Shown here in pieces: positions 53,807-63,308 of a stretch of DNA of 64,000 nucleotides. The notes below the pieces were generated by a model. That model saw nothing but the letters and a program-made list of their open reading frames with translations, was not told the origin of the DNA and did not search any database. Numbering within the stretch: the stretch's first letter is position 1; each line of letters opens with the position of its first letter. A program made the position numbers and the translations under genes. Where the stretch lies: contig JAUIKF010000036.1 of the NCBI GenBank assembly GCA_030430575.1, forward strand, positions 23,750 through 87,749, read 5' to 3'. The stretch is from Bacteroidia bacterium. Lineage in GTDB: Bacteria; Bacteroidota; Bacteroidia; J057.

Positions 53807-55690
53807 TTATCTCACGATAGCCGTCTCGATCAACGAGACATAGACCATGGGCTTCTTGATGATATACCCTGGCGGTGGTTGCTGATACGCTCGTCCCAAA
53901 AAGACCCCTCGACCACCTGCCACGCCGTTGGCGTCGGCTTGCTCCATATTGAAATAAGGCATCGTATTGGAACCTGCCACATTGTTGAGGTCGCGGAAGA
54001 TATAGACGGTGTTCGGAAAGTAGGGATAATACTTTATCCCACCACGGCCATAGACAAAATCATCGTTTGCCGCGCCCCAGTCTGCATACAGTCTCGCTTT
54101 GCGAAACATGACTTCACGCACCGCATCTGCGGTGTAGTTGGGGTGGGCTGACCAGAAGGCCGCTGCTGCGCCTGCGGCGTTAGGGGTAGAACAGCTAGTG
54201 CCTGTAAAGCCGCCATTGTAGGCGAAGGTAGTAGTGGCCGTAGGCGCTACGATATCAGGCGTCAGGGTTCCTGAGTTGGTGGGCCCTTGACTGCTATAGC
54301 CAGCGATAAGGCCACCTGTACCGCTTGCGCTGGCATAATTTGCGCCTGTATTGACAGCCCCTACAGAGATGACATTAGGAAGGGTGGCGTTGGAAGGAGA
54401 GGTAGTGGACCTCCCTGCTACCTGGTATTCAAAATTGGTTACACCTGCATCCTGGTGGTTAAACAGCTCAAACTGAGCAGGATTTGCACTTTTGCGGAGT
54501 ACCATGACCTGTACATTAACCGTAACCCCAAAATTATTGGTCCAGGTAATGGATTCAAATGTGCTGCCTCCAAGGCTTGAGGCCAATACGATGTTGGTAT
54601 TTGCCAGCACCAAGATCAAATCATAGTCATCCGTAATGCTGCCATTGGGATCATTCCATTGCATGCTAAGACGAGCTGCCCTTGTGTCTGGAATGGAAAA
54701 ATCCAGACGTTCATCATTGCCTGACCAGTTGTGGAACAGGTTGTTGTTAGGGTCATTGAAGTTGCCTTGCCAATGAGATTGCGCGCGATTGCCGGCTGAG
54801 GTGAATACCAGGATGCCCGAAGCGGCAGCGATATTTGCTCCCCAGGCTGCAGTGCCTGTGTTATCTGCCCAGCCTGTATTGTATCGACTCAATGAATGTG
54901 AAATGATATTCACCCCTCTGATGATACAGTTCCACATGGCGTTGAACCCATGGGTCGCATTGGAAACGCGATAGAGCTCAAAATTGGCTCCAGGGGCATG
55001 GTCAAAAGCCGTCTCATAACAGCCTACGCCATGAACAGAGCCATCATCCTGCCCAAAGACATCAAATCCACCGCCGGAATAATCGAGGGTAAAAGTAGGT
55101 TGAGCTACAACGCCATTATTGATCGCCGTCAATAAGGTATCAAACCCGCCATCTATGATAGCCACAGTCATTCCACTCCCGTCAGCGCCTCCAGGCGCAT
55201 AACCATTAGTGAACATATCCGTGGGGCCTTCATTGTCTTCTTCAAAAGGAATATAGACTTCCGTCATGCGGTATCCTTGGGGCAGGCGCGAAGCGATAGA
55301 TTCAAGTTGGGCTGGCGCAATCCAGGCACTTACCGAAACAGGAGTTGCAGCGTCCATTTCTACCCCTATTTCTTCCAACATGGCTTTATCGATCAGAGGC
55401 CGCATATTCTTCAATTTCTCTATATCATATATCTGAGGCACCTCTCCCACCAAAATTTCGACATTGATCTTCCCATCTCTCCGCTGGAGCAATTGCATGT
55501 TGTCAATTTTGGATTGAACCTCTTCTTCAGTTGCGATTTCAGCATAGCTGCTAATCTGATAGAGGCAAGAAGCCATGGCCAAATGGGAAGGTACTTTTTG
55601 ATTCAAGACCTCTTCCCAACGTCCTTTCTGAGCAAGTAGGGCTGACATTGTCAGCCCTGTGATGAGGAGAAAAAGAATTGTCTTTTTCAT
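53807..55690 (-). CDS. S8-family (subtilisin-like) protease without a sorting domain
   Basis: 627 residues. Signal peptide 1-20. A long N-terminal segment (about 20-165) may be an inhibitory prodomain. The catalytic domain has D180 (VAIIDGGFD), H220 (GSVHGVGCYE) and S499 (GTSCSTPNAAG). A beta-rich C-terminal region (about 515-627) ends in TAIVR; no T9SS tail is seen, so export beyond the periplasm would need another route. The start codon overlaps the upstream stop as TAATG, so translation is coupled. Confidence 0.88.
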   Translation of the reverse strand: MKKTILFLLITGLTMSALLAQKGRWEEVLNQKVPSHLAMASCLYQISSYAEIATEEEVQSKIDNMQLLQRRDGKINVEILVGEVPQIYDIEKLKNMRPLIDKAMLEEIGVEMDAATPVSVSAWIAPAQLESIASRLPQGYRMTEVYIPFEEDNEGPTDMFTNGYAPGGADGSGMTVAIIDGGFDTLLTAINNGVVAQPTFTLDYSGGGFDVFGQDDGSVHGVGCYETAFDHAPGANFELYRVSNATHGFNAMWNCIIRGVNIISHSLSRYNTGWADNTGTAAWGANIAAASGILVFTSAGNRAQSHWQGNFNDPNNNLFHNWSGNDERLDFSIPDTRAARLSMQWNDPNGSITDDYDLILVLANTNIVLASSLGGSTFESITWTNNFGVTVNVQVMVLRKSANPAQFELFNHQDAGVTNFEYQVAGRSTTSPSNATLPNVISVGAVNTGANYASASGTGGLIAGYSSQGPTNSGTLTPDIVAPTATTTFAYNGGFTGTSCSTPNAAGAAAAFWSAHPNYTADAVREVMFRKARLYADWGAANDDFVYGRGGIKYYPYFPNTVYIFRDLNNVAGSNTMPYFNMEQADANGVAGGRGVFLGRAYQQPPPGYIIKKPMVYVSLIETAIVR

Positions 55691-57771
55691 TATTGTAGAT
55701 TTACGAGTACCAATACATATCCAGTACCTGATTCTAAGCTAGTCATCGCTTTTCCGATGATGGCACCTTGAGCGCGGTCGCGATTGGTGGCTTTCATGGC
55801 GTAGCCAGGCGTGGTAGAAGAAGTGAGCATATCACCTGGTTGGATGGTCCCGTTGGAGGCATCGGCCCAGACGTAGACACGTCCTGAGAGTGCAATAGGA
55901 TATTCACCATTAGCAATGGTCTCTTTCTGGCCCATGATCATCCCTGGGCGGATGCCATTGGCACCGCTGATGATGCCCGCTACTTTGCGGTCATACGCTT
56001 CAGAAGTGACAGTCAATTTACCTGTGCTATTGGGGTCGATCGATACGATCATACCGGCCTGAGGGGTGACACTGAGTTCGTCTGTGATGAGGTCAAAGTT
56101 CTCAGCGAAGTCAGAACCGCCCGTGATTTCGAGTTCGTCCGTGATGATGCGGCCATTGCCTGCATGCTCGGCATCTAGGATGATAGAAGCCGTTCCGTCG
56201 GCTTTGCGGATGCGCACTTCAGCGCCTTGTCCAGGAAGCTCTGACCCAATGAGTTCGATGCTAGGATTTCCATCCTCTTTGTCTACTGAGATCATCCCAG
56301 CATTATTGTGGTCGGCATCTAAGATGACTGTATTGTTTCCGTCTGCTCTGCGGAGGCGCATTTCGGCGCCCTGACCTGCTACTTCTGAGCCCATCATGAT
56401 GATGCTTTGGTTTCCTTGGTCATTGTACACCCTGAGTTCTGCGCCACCAGAAGCTGCGTCGGTATCAAGCACAAGTGCTCTGGCGCCATCACTGTGATCA
56501 AAGCGGACATTATTACCTCTATTATGAAGACTGGCATTGGGATTTGTTAAGCCCATTCCTATATCTCCACCTTCCCCGTTAAGGATCAAATCACTGGCTG
56601 CCCCGCCGTTACGGGCCATGATTTCGTTGTTGTCTAGGGCTAGGTTTTTTCCGCCTCCTTTACCCATTTGGATATACCCACCACTGCCTAATGAAGCGTC
56701 ATCTCCATTCCAAATATGAAGGCGTACTTGTGGGAGATTGGTACCAATCCCTAGAAGTCCACTGTTCGAAGAGCCTATCGTCACATCTCCACCTCTGCGA
56801 TTCAAGGCGAGATTAGCTGAACCAGGACCAGTAGCAAAAGAATTACGTACCTGGATATCATTGCGGTCCATGGTCATGTAAAATCCACTGGTTTCTCCAA
56901 TGAGGAATGATCCATTGCTATTGCTAGTGATGTTTTTGGTAGAAGAAAGGTGGAGAGGAGCGTCAGGAAAGCCTGTTCCGATACCGAGGTGACCACTACG
57001 ATTCATCGCCATGCGAGCGCTAGTGCCTCCGTCAGCGTTGTCACGCAAGTACCAGCGGTAGCCGCCTTCGGCTTTGTTGTAAAGAATACGTTCAGATTTT
57101 ACCTGACCTGCACCATTGGCGAAGGTGCCGGTTTCAAATCCCAAACCAGTCATAGAACTTTGGTCAAGACGATTATTGTAAAGCGAAATCAGGTCTTTTT
57201 GGTTGGTAGCTATTGCTTGGGAGAAAGCCTGGCCGCCGCCACCAATCTGAAGACGAGCTGAAGGATTGACTGAACCAATTCCTACATTTCCTTTGTCATA
57301 AAATATATCGGTTCCATTGGCATGACAAGTCCAGATTTGCTTATAGCCGACGAGGCTATCAGCTGTTCCAGCGTGGAAGGCATAAGGTACCGTGTAAAAT
57401 TTGTTGGTGCCAAGGTCTACATAGCCTGTACCTGTAGCATCTACTTCCACCTTGAGGGAGTGATCGTTCCCATCTTCCCATTCTACATCACTTAATAGCG
57501 CAACGGCAGGCGTAGGGGTTCCTTCTCCTATAATGACGGTAAATAGGCCAAAGTCATCTGTCATGACATTGAAGTGTTCTTCGGTGTATTCTACTTTTGC
57601 TGCTCCTTTGATGATCGTGAAGCGGACATCGATAGATGTATTGGCCATGGGTACACCGAGGTTGTCGTGAACCACAGTCTGGAAGTTGATGCCTTGCGGC
57701 ACATTGAGTTGAGCAAAGGCCGAAGCGGCAAAGAGCAGGGCTGTTATTAGTATGGTTAAATGCTTTTTCAT
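55690..57771 (-). CDS. Repeat-rich surface protein of Bacteroidota type
   Basis: 693 residues. The signal peptide ends ASAFAQ. An N-terminal module (about 22-150; GINFQTVVHDNLGVPM) is common to Bacteroidota cell-surface proteins. A long middle has repeated short units (GIGTGFPDAPLH, GIGTNLPQVRLHI and three units of GxGAExRxRxADGxxxxILD-type, about 440-560). A C-terminal domain (about 560-693; SDFAENFDL and GMIVSIDPNSTGKL, ending YVLVLVNLQ) resembles domains in tail-fibre-like and peptidase-associated proteins. The function is unknown. It is translationally coupled to the S8 protease that follows and could be its substrate or partner. Confidence 0.75.
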   Translation of the reverse strand: MKKHLTILITALLFAASAFAQLNVPQGINFQTVVHDNLGVPMANTSIDVRFTIIKGAAKVEYTEEHFNVMTDDFGLFTVIIGEGTPTPAVALLSDVEWEDGNDHSLKVEVDATGTGYVDLGTNKFYTVPYAFHAGTADSLVGYKQIWTCHANGTDIFYDKGNVGIGSVNPSARLQIGGGGQAFSQAIATNQKDLISLYNNRLDQSSMTGLGFETGTFANGAGQVKSERILYNKAEGGYRWYLRDNADGGTSARMAMNRSGHLGIGTGFPDAPLHLSSTKNITSNSNGSFLIGETSGFYMTMDRNDIQVRNSFATGPGSANLALNRRGGDVTIGSSNSGLLGIGTNLPQVRLHIWNGDDASLGSGGYIQMGKGGGKNLALDNNEIMARNGGAASDLILNGEGGDIGMGLTNPNASLHNRGNNVRFDHSDGARALVLDTDAASGGAELRVYNDQGNQSIIMMGSEVAGQGAEMRLRRADGNNTVILDADHNNAGMISVDKEDGNPSIELIGSELPGQGAEVRIRKADGTASIILDAEHAGNGRIITDELEITGGSDFAENFDLITDELSVTPQAGMIVSIDPNSTGKLTVTSEAYDRKVAGIISGANGIRPGMIMGQKETIANGEYPIALSGRVYVWADASNGTIQPGDMLTSSTTPGYAMKATNRDRAQGAIIGKAMTSLESGTGYVLVLVNLQ

Positions 57772-57800
57772 GATTGAAAGAAGTTTTTGAGGTTTTCAAT

Positions 57801-57910
57801 GAGAGAGAATGAGTGAATGATAGGATGAGAGAATGAGTGAATAGAATGGGTAGATGATAAAATAGAGGGAGACATTCTATCATCCACTCATTTTATCATT
57901 CTATCATTTC
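57801..57910. repeat. GAATGAGTGAATGATAG-type inverted repeat
   Basis: Related to the element at 24923-25013: GAATGAGTGAATGATAGG on the left, CATTCTATCATCCACTCATT and TTATCATTCTATCATT on the right. It fills the gap between the surface-protein gene and the T9SS protein gene. Confidence 0.6.
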
Positions 57911-57916
57911 TTTCCC

Positions 57917-58666
57917 CTAGTGGCTGATCACCACCTTATGGGTTCTGTGACCATTTTGACTTTTTAGGACGAGGTAGTAAACGCCTTCGGGAAGGTCGCT
58001 GACAGGAATCTGCTGGAGTCCTTGGCCAGCGGCGAGGGTTTGGTTCCACAGTTGCTGGCCAGTGGCGTTAGAAAGGGTAGCTTGTGCCCCTTCTGTTTCA
58101 TAGCGCAGAAAGACCGTATGAGAGGCGGGGTTGGGGTATAATTCACTGTGGAGCGAGGTGATCTTTTGATTAATGCGCAGGACTTCGCTATAGGAAGTAT
58201 GACCATTTTGGTCTACTTGCTGGATTCGGAAGTATCGTACAGGAGCAGTTTCCTGGCTTGCCAAGAAGTCGTAGCCCGTAGGGATTTCACTTATCCCCGC
58301 TGCATCTACTTCACCAATAGTTTCAAAATGCACCCCATCAAAGGAGCGCTCTACCAGGAAGGATTTACTATTCTGTTCGCGGTTGGTGACCCATTGGAGC
58401 GCAATGCCGTGATCGGAAGGTTCACCCGTGAATGACAAGGTTTGGCCTGGCATCTCTACTTCACCAGACTGATGGAAGCCTTTGGTAAGGATGAGGGTAC
58501 CGCCGTCTTCCGTCCCTACGACGGCTTCGCCTGCCGTATAAGCATAAGACAACGTGCCGTCGGAAGCGGACTGACCAGTCGCACCGATGACCGTCCGGTG
58601 AAGGACCTGCCCTTGAGCGAAACTCATACACAACAGCAAGAGGGTAAGTAAGCTGATCGGTTTCAT
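57917..58666 (-). CDS. T9SS sorting-domain protein
   Basis: 249 residues from ATG 58666. The signal peptide ends SFAQGQ. After it comes a short module (HRTVIGATGQSASDGTLSYAYTAGEAV, about 22-60) often seen in Bacteroidota T9SS proteins, then a fibronectin-like domain (about 70-165; LSFTGEPSDHGIALQWVTNREQ), and a type A sorting domain (about 170-249; LYPNPASHTVFLRY to VYYLVLKSQNG). No enzymatic motif is visible. It may be a small secreted adaptor or adhesin. Confidence 0.8.
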   Translation of the reverse strand: MKPISLLTLLLLCMSFAQGQVLHRTVIGATGQSASDGTLSYAYTAGEAVVGTEDGGTLILTKGFHQSGEVEMPGQTLSFTGEPSDHGIALQWVTNREQNSKSFLVERSFDGVHFETIGEVDAAGISEIPTGYDFLASQETAPVRYFRIQQVDQNGHTSYSEVLRINQKITSLHSELYPNPASHTVFLRYETEGAQATLSNATGQQLWNQTLAAGQGLQQIPVSDLPEGVYYLVLKSQNGHRTHKVVISH

Positions 58667-58700
58667 GGGAAATGGTTTATTGATTACAAATGATTGATTC

Positions 58701-58738
58701 CAAAAAACAAAAAGAGCCATAGCGTAATGCTATGACTC
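58701..58738 (-). terminator. Second terminator hairpin after ompA
   Basis: Minus strand: GAGTCATAGC, loop ATTAC, GCTATGGCTC, then TTTTTGTTTTTTGG. One mismatch in the stem. Confidence 0.65.
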
Positions 58739-58803
58739 AAAAGTAGTCGATCGATCTGCGAGGTTTTATTAAGGGCTGATTAAGAAGTATTAAAAAGTAT
58801 TAA

Positions 58804-58834
58804 ACAAAAAAGCCACCCTAGAAAGGATGGCTTT
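58804..58834 (-). terminator. Terminator of the OmpA-like gene
   Basis: Minus strand: AGCCATCC pairs with GGGTGGCT around TTTCTA, followed by TTTTTTGTTT. It is 24 bases past the stop codon. Confidence 0.8.
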
Positions 58835-58856
58835 AATATCGTTGATACCGATTATC

Positions 58857-60626
58857 TTATTTTCTATAGCACTCGAACTGTACGCGACGGTTCATATAGT
58901 GTAGAGGCTCCAGCTTGCGGTTGCCATAGTTAGGTGGCAATTCTGGGATCATGGGAGAGAGTTCTCCATCTGCACTGGCCTCAAAGCGAGAGCGATCAAT
59001 GCCATAGGTATTCACTAGGAAGTCAATGGTATTATTGACACGTCTTTCAGACAATTCCTGGTTGTACTGGTCATTGGCACGTACGTCTGTGTGACCTACG
59101 GCTTTCACTTGAAGATTAGGAATCTCTTTCATGATCTGAGCGATGTAGTACAGCTCAGGATAGAACTCAGGCTTGATCTCAGACTTGTCGAGGTCAAAGT
59201 GAATCATCGGCAAGAGGCAACGCTCATTCTCCTTGATGATCTTGATGATCTCTTCTCTGTCAACACCAGTAGAGATTTTACGTCCCCAGGCATCTACTTG
59301 CGCACCTGCTTCTGTTCCCAATTCTTTGTCACGAATATCTGGTACACCGTCGGCATCTTCGTCCAGTGCTTTACCACTGTCATCTACAACGGCTCCATCG
59401 ATAGAGAACTTCTCTGCATCATCGCGGTCGGGCACCCCGTCATTATCACTATCCAAAGTGACACCATGTGCGTCTACTGGCATGCCTTCTGGCGTATCAG
59501 GCTCCTGGTCAGTGAGGTCATTTACCCCATCCCCATCAGTGTCTTCCAACATTTTCTGGACTAGCTTCCTTGCGTCAGCAGCAGCGCTGTAAGCGTCACT
59601 CAGAGGATTGCCCCACCAGTGAGACTCTTTGCCACCGCCTAGACGGAAGTGCAGGCCGATCGTCATCTGGTTCATATTGTCCCAGTTAGAAGAAAGGTTA
59701 CCTTGCTCTGTCCACTTGAGGCCGTCAAGCATATCGTCAAAGGTGATCCCTGAGCGATATTCTAATTCGAGCTCAACTACTTTGCTGAGTTTATAGCGGA
59801 GACCAGCAGCAGCCGTAAAAATAGGCTTCACTTTGTAGAAGTTATCGCCTAGGTTGATTCCACGGTCATTGGTATATAGTTCGGCAGGGGTTTCAAAATC
59901 GAAATCTCCAGGGAATGCACCGCCCATACGCGTCTCTAACTCCGACAGGATCGCCTGCTTTTCTGAGCGAAATTCTCCGAAGGTAGTTCCCGCTGTGATG
60001 TTGGTAACCCCGTTGAAATCATAGCGATCCATATTGTCATTGACTGTCTCTACAGCAGTATTGATGCCTACAGCACCGATACCAAAAGCTCCATAGAGGT
60101 TCAATTTATTCTCTTCTTTGTAGAAGTTAATGTTATTGAGATTGATGACAGCTTGGATATTGGCGTCAATGGTACGCGTCCGATAGTTCATGAAGACAGA
60201 GTTGGTGTAGCCTGCTAGCTTCCATGGGTTGGGGCTCGCTGCTGATGCATCTGGGCCAAATAGATAACCCGTACGAGGACGGTAATCCTGGCCATATGCT
60301 TGCGCATAATTGAACTGTAGACGGAGAGAGAAGATGTGGCCGATGGCTTTGCGCACATCCAATGCATAAGCACCGAACTGTGGCGTACCGGCTACGTCTC
60401 CTTTGATGTAGTTAAAGCCGGCCTTGGCCCCTACGGACCACTTGGACTTAGGCTTAGGCGGGAAAATAGCATCGCCATTTTGGAAATCTTCTAATTGCTT
60501 GTGGCTCTTCTTTGGGTAATACTTCTTGTCATACTTCGAAGAGTCAGGCGTTGTTTGGGCAAAGGCGCCACTGGCTGCTATCATCCCTACCAGTAGCAAC
60601 AAAATTAATGGTTTGAACTTTTTCAT
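58857..60626 (-). CDS. OmpA-family outer-membrane protein with Ca-binding repeats
   Basis: 589 residues from ATG 60626. The signal peptide is about 1-24 (GMIAASGAFAQ). An N-terminal barrel-like region (about 45-340) is followed by thrombospondin type 3 calcium-binding repeats (DTDGDGVNDLTD, DSDNDGVPDRDD, DEDADGVPDIRD, about 355-450) and a C-terminal OmpA domain (about 475-589; VGHTDVRANDQYNQELSERR) that binds peptidoglycan. It links the outer membrane to the wall. Its two downstream hairpins suggest strong expression. Confidence 0.93.
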   Translation of the reverse strand: MKKFKPLILLLLVGMIAASGAFAQTTPDSSKYDKKYYPKKSHKQLEDFQNGDAIFPPKPKSKWSVGAKAGFNYIKGDVAGTPQFGAYALDVRKAIGHIFSLRLQFNYAQAYGQDYRPRTGYLFGPDASAASPNPWKLAGYTNSVFMNYRTRTIDANIQAVINLNNINFYKEENKLNLYGAFGIGAVGINTAVETVNDNMDRYDFNGVTNITAGTTFGEFRSEKQAILSELETRMGGAFPGDFDFETPAELYTNDRGINLGDNFYKVKPIFTAAAGLRYKLSKVVELELEYRSGITFDDMLDGLKWTEQGNLSSNWDNMNQMTIGLHFRLGGGKESHWWGNPLSDAYSAAADARKLVQKMLEDTDGDGVNDLTDQEPDTPEGMPVDAHGVTLDSDNDGVPDRDDAEKFSIDGAVVDDSGKALDEDADGVPDIRDKELGTEAGAQVDAWGRKISTGVDREEIIKIIKENERCLLPMIHFDLDKSEIKPEFYPELYYIAQIMKEIPNLQVKAVGHTDVRANDQYNQELSERRVNNTIDFLVNTYGIDRSRFEASADGELSPMIPELPPNYGNRKLEPLHYMNRRVQFECYRK

Positions 60627-60919
60627 ATACTTCCGATTAAACTGTTTCGCAACTTGCACTGCGGTAGAAAGATGATTAAGAACTTTCTGTAAAAAGGTAA
60701 TTGTATTAAAGGTTTATAAACTGATAAATCACGTAAGGCGAAGCAAAATAATAAAAAGGTATTCACAAGACCATTCCCAATAGAAAATTGGGGTGTATCA
60801 AACAATCGTTTAAGCACCCGAAATCGAAATAACTCGAACCAGTAAAAAAGGGGGTTGCATCTATGCGTTATCATGGAAGGTTGGAAAGAAATTGATAAGC
60901 ATGCAACGGTAGAATGATT
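60627..60919. other. 293-base gap upstream of ompA
   Basis: No gene or clear repeat is seen. It is the leader and promoter region of the OmpA-like gene, transcribed leftward, and also the space after the tRNA. A TAnnTTTG match was not found. Confidence 0.6.
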
Positions 60920-60993
60920 TGGAGGCGACGAGCGGAATCGAACCGCTGTAGGAGGTTTTGCAGACCTCTGCCTAACCACTCGGCCACGTCGCC
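60920..60993 (-). tRNA. tRNA-Cys (anticodon GCA)
   Basis: The minus strand reads GGCGACG at the 5' end, pairing with CGTCGCC at the 3' end, then discriminator T and encoded CCA. The anticodon GCA lies at 60961-60959 in GGTCTGCAAAACC. The T-arm holds GGTTCGATTCC. A U73 discriminator is the normal Cys identity element. Confidence 0.95.
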
Positions 60994-61061
60994 CTATTGT
61001 GGTTAATAGCGGCGACAAAAGTAGGGATTAATTTGGTTCATATCAAATCTGACGAAAAGAA

Positions 61062-61427
61062 TTAAGCGGAACTTTTTGTAAAGGTGGCCTCCACAAAAGT
61101 TCGATCGCATCTTTCCATTTCAAGGGGCGTTACTTTGCTGACTCTGACGGTCACACGCGCAGCTTGTGGATGCTGGGCGAGGATCTCATTTCCCAATTGT
61201 TGAACCAGCGTTTCCAGTAGGTTTACTGGAGTGCTCATGACGTGTAGGGTCAGCTTGTAGATAGACTGATAATCAATGGTATGTGAAAGATCGTCTGACA
61301 TTTCCTCCAATTCCATCTCCGCATCGACGTTGACATCTACTACAAATAGAGTGCCTCTTTTTCTTTCTTCCTCATAAACACCATGATTGGCGTGGATTTT
61401 TATCCCTTCAATCGCAATTCTTATCAT
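61062..61427 (-). CDS. folB: Dihydroneopterin aldolase
   Basis: 121 residues, full length. It cleaves 7,8-dihydroneopterin to 6-hydroxymethyldihydropterin and glycolaldehyde in folate synthesis. Conserved features: Glu in GVYEEER (about residue 20), Tyr in HTIDYQSIY (53), Glu in LLETLVQQLG (72) and catalytic Lys in VSKVTP (98). It is 88 bases downstream of cdaA on the same strand, and folP lies just beyond, so two folate genes flank cdaA. Confidence 0.95.
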   Translation of the reverse strand: MIRIAIEGIKIHANHGVYEEERKRGTLFVVDVNVDAEMELEEMSDDLSHTIDYQSIYKLTLHVMSTPVNLLETLVQQLGNEILAQHPQAARVTVRVSKVTPLEMERCDRTFVEATFTKSSA

Positions 61428-61515
61428 AGTGATTGACCAATATACAGTATTTCATAAAAAATGTAGCAATAAACATACAACAAACTCCCAAAAGTGTCTA
61501 TTTTTTTTGACGAAT

Positions 61516-62298
61516 TTATGCAACTACTTCCTGGTAATGGGTTCTGATGACTTGTTCCACCTGATGAAAATCTACATCTCTGTGTAGTTTACCTGCCTGA
61601 GCAATTGAGATTTCTCGTCTTTCTTCCGAAACGATGATGGCAATGGCATCACTGATCTCTGTGACCCCGATCGCTGCGCGATGCCGCATCCCGAGTTCGG
61701 CGGGCATAGGAGTCTTGCTGATAGGGAGAATACAGCGGACCGCCACAATCTTGTTGTGGTAGATGATCATAGCCCCGTCATGAAGCGGACTTTGTTTTTG
61801 AAAAATGGTGAAAATCAGCCGTGCAGATACATCGGCGTTCAGTCGATCGCCTGTTTCCTGGATGTCTTGCAAAGGATTGGAACCCGTTAGGATGATTAGG
61901 GCACCGTACCCTGAGGCACGCATATCTTTGAGGGAAGTCTCTATTTCGTGAAAAATTTCATCTGACTCTACTTTGGCTGTCACTTGGCGCGCCAGCCGAT
62001 CTAGCAAGGTATTTCGCGTGAGGCCCGTGAGAAACTGACGGATCTCTGGGGCAAAAATGATTACCAACACCACTGCCCCAAGCCCCAAGAACTGATCGAG
62101 AATCAATCGCAGCAAAACCAGATCCAGCAGGTCTACCACTTTCCAGATAAGGAAAATAAATAACACCACCCATAAGACGCGTAGCGCTAGGCTACCCTTC
62201 AGCGTATCATATAGCTTATATAATAAGAAGGTGACTATGGATACATCGATGATATCCACCAACCGCACCGACACAAATCCAATCTCAAAGAGTTCCAT
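61516..62298 (-). CDS. cdaA: Membrane-bound diadenylate cyclase
   Basis: 260 residues, making c-di-AMP from two ATP. Three transmembrane helices lie in about residues 12-85, then the DisA_N/DAC domain with catalytic D174-G-A176 (SPLHDGAMI) and R205-H-R207 (GMRHRAAIG). Length and layout match CdaA. No YbbR-type cdaR gene follows, unlike Firmicutes operons. Its start overlaps the end of folP by 14 bases, consistent with coupled translation; the DUF1599-folP-cdaA order is a known Bacteroidota arrangement. Confidence 0.94.
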   Translation of the reverse strand: MELFEIGFVSVRLVDIIDVSIVTFLLYKLYDTLKGSLALRVLWVVLFIFLIWKVVDLLDLVLLRLILDQFLGLGAVVLVIIFAPEIRQFLTGLTRNTLLDRLARQVTAKVESDEIFHEIETSLKDMRASGYGALIILTGSNPLQDIQETGDRLNADVSARLIFTIFQKQSPLHDGAMIIYHNKIVAVRCILPISKTPMPAELGMRHRAAIGVTEISDAIAIIVSEERREISIAQAGKLHRDVDFHQVEQVIRTHYQEVVA

Positions 62299-63151
62299 GG
62301 GTTGCTATATGACTATAGAGTTGACAAACGCGCACTGCCGCGGCTACATCGTGGACGCGAAGGATATGGGCACCGTGCTCCAATGCTTTGAAATGCAAGA
62401 TACCATTGAGGTCCAAGACCTCAGAAGGCTGTTGACCAAAAAGCTTGTACAACATAGACTTGCGTGAAAGCCCTACTAGCATAGGGACATCCAGCAATTG
62501 AAAATGGTCCAAGTTCGAAAGCAATTGATAGTTATGGGTACCCTTTTTGCCAAATCCAAAGCCTGGATCTATCACCACATCGTTAATGCCCGCTTCACGC
62601 GCTTGATTGATTTTTTGTACCAAATACTGCCAGACTTCTTCCACGACATGATCATACTGTGCCTCCTGCTGCATGGTCTGAGGCGTACCTTTCATATGCA
62701 TAGCCACATAAGGGACTTGATAGCGCGCCACGACTTTCAGAATTTCGGGGTCCATCTCTCCAGCAGAAATGTCATTGATCATGTGGACGCCTATATCCAA
62801 CATGTGTGCTGCGACTTCCGACCAGAAGGTATCTATCGACACAATCGCTGAAGGAAAAGCCTGTAGAATGCTTGCCACAACTTCTTGGATTCGCCCTAAT
62901 TCCTCTTTTGGGGTAAGGAGACGTGCACCAGGTCTGGAAGAAGCCCCTCCAACATCGATGATGTCAGCTCCGTCTGTCAACATCTGTTCGACATGGGCGA
63001 GCGCCGCCGAATGTTCCACAAATTTTCCGCCGTCAGAAAAACTGTCAGGTGTCAGGTTGAGGATCCCCATGACCTTCGGCTGTTGAAGATCCATCAGGGT
63101 TCCGCGGAAGTTCAGCGAATAAGGCGTCGACGAAGTGAATGCTTTTTTCAA
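62285..63151 (-). CDS. folP: Dihydropteroate synthase
   Basis: 288 residues. It joins dihydropterin pyrophosphate and p-aminobenzoate; sulfonamide drugs target this enzyme. Signatures are VMGILNLTPDSFSDGG (about residues 28-43), DVGGASSRPGA and DPGFGFGKKG, with VGLSRKS for the pABA/pyrophosphate site. ATG at 63151 gives the usual short N-terminal segment before the first signature. It overlaps cdaA by 14 bases and diverges from the DUF1599 gene. Confidence 0.96.
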   Translation of the reverse strand: MKKAFTSSTPYSLNFRGTLMDLQQPKVMGILNLTPDSFSDGGKFVEHSAALAHVEQMLTDGADIIDVGGASSRPGARLLTPKEELGRIQEVVASILQAFPSAIVSIDTFWSEVAAHMLDIGVHMINDISAGEMDPEILKVVARYQVPYVAMHMKGTPQTMQQEAQYDHVVEEVWQYLVQKINQAREAGINDVVIDPGFGFGKKGTHNYQLLSNLDHFQLLDVPMLVGLSRKSMLYKLFGQQPSEVLDLNGILHFKALEHGAHILRVHDVAAAVRVCQLYSHIATHGTL

Positions 63152-63260
63152 CTAAATTATTAGTTATATGTTGTGGCTTGTGTGGTTTTGTCCTAAATTG
63201 TGCCGCTAAGTTACAATAAGCTATCTGCAATCGCATACTGAGAAGTAATTTTGAATGATG

Positions 63261-63306
63261 AAATTATTAATTAATAATCAATCAATTTAATAATTAATAA
63301 TTCCCC
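63261..63306. repeat. AT-rich palindrome of the dispersed family
   Basis: AAATTATTAATTAATAATC and AATTTAATAATTAATAATTCCCC are near-palindromic around ATCAATC. It lies three bases before the ATG of the DUF1599 gene, so it may shape translation initiation as well as the folP promoter region. Confidence 0.65.
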
Positions 63307-63308
63307 TA

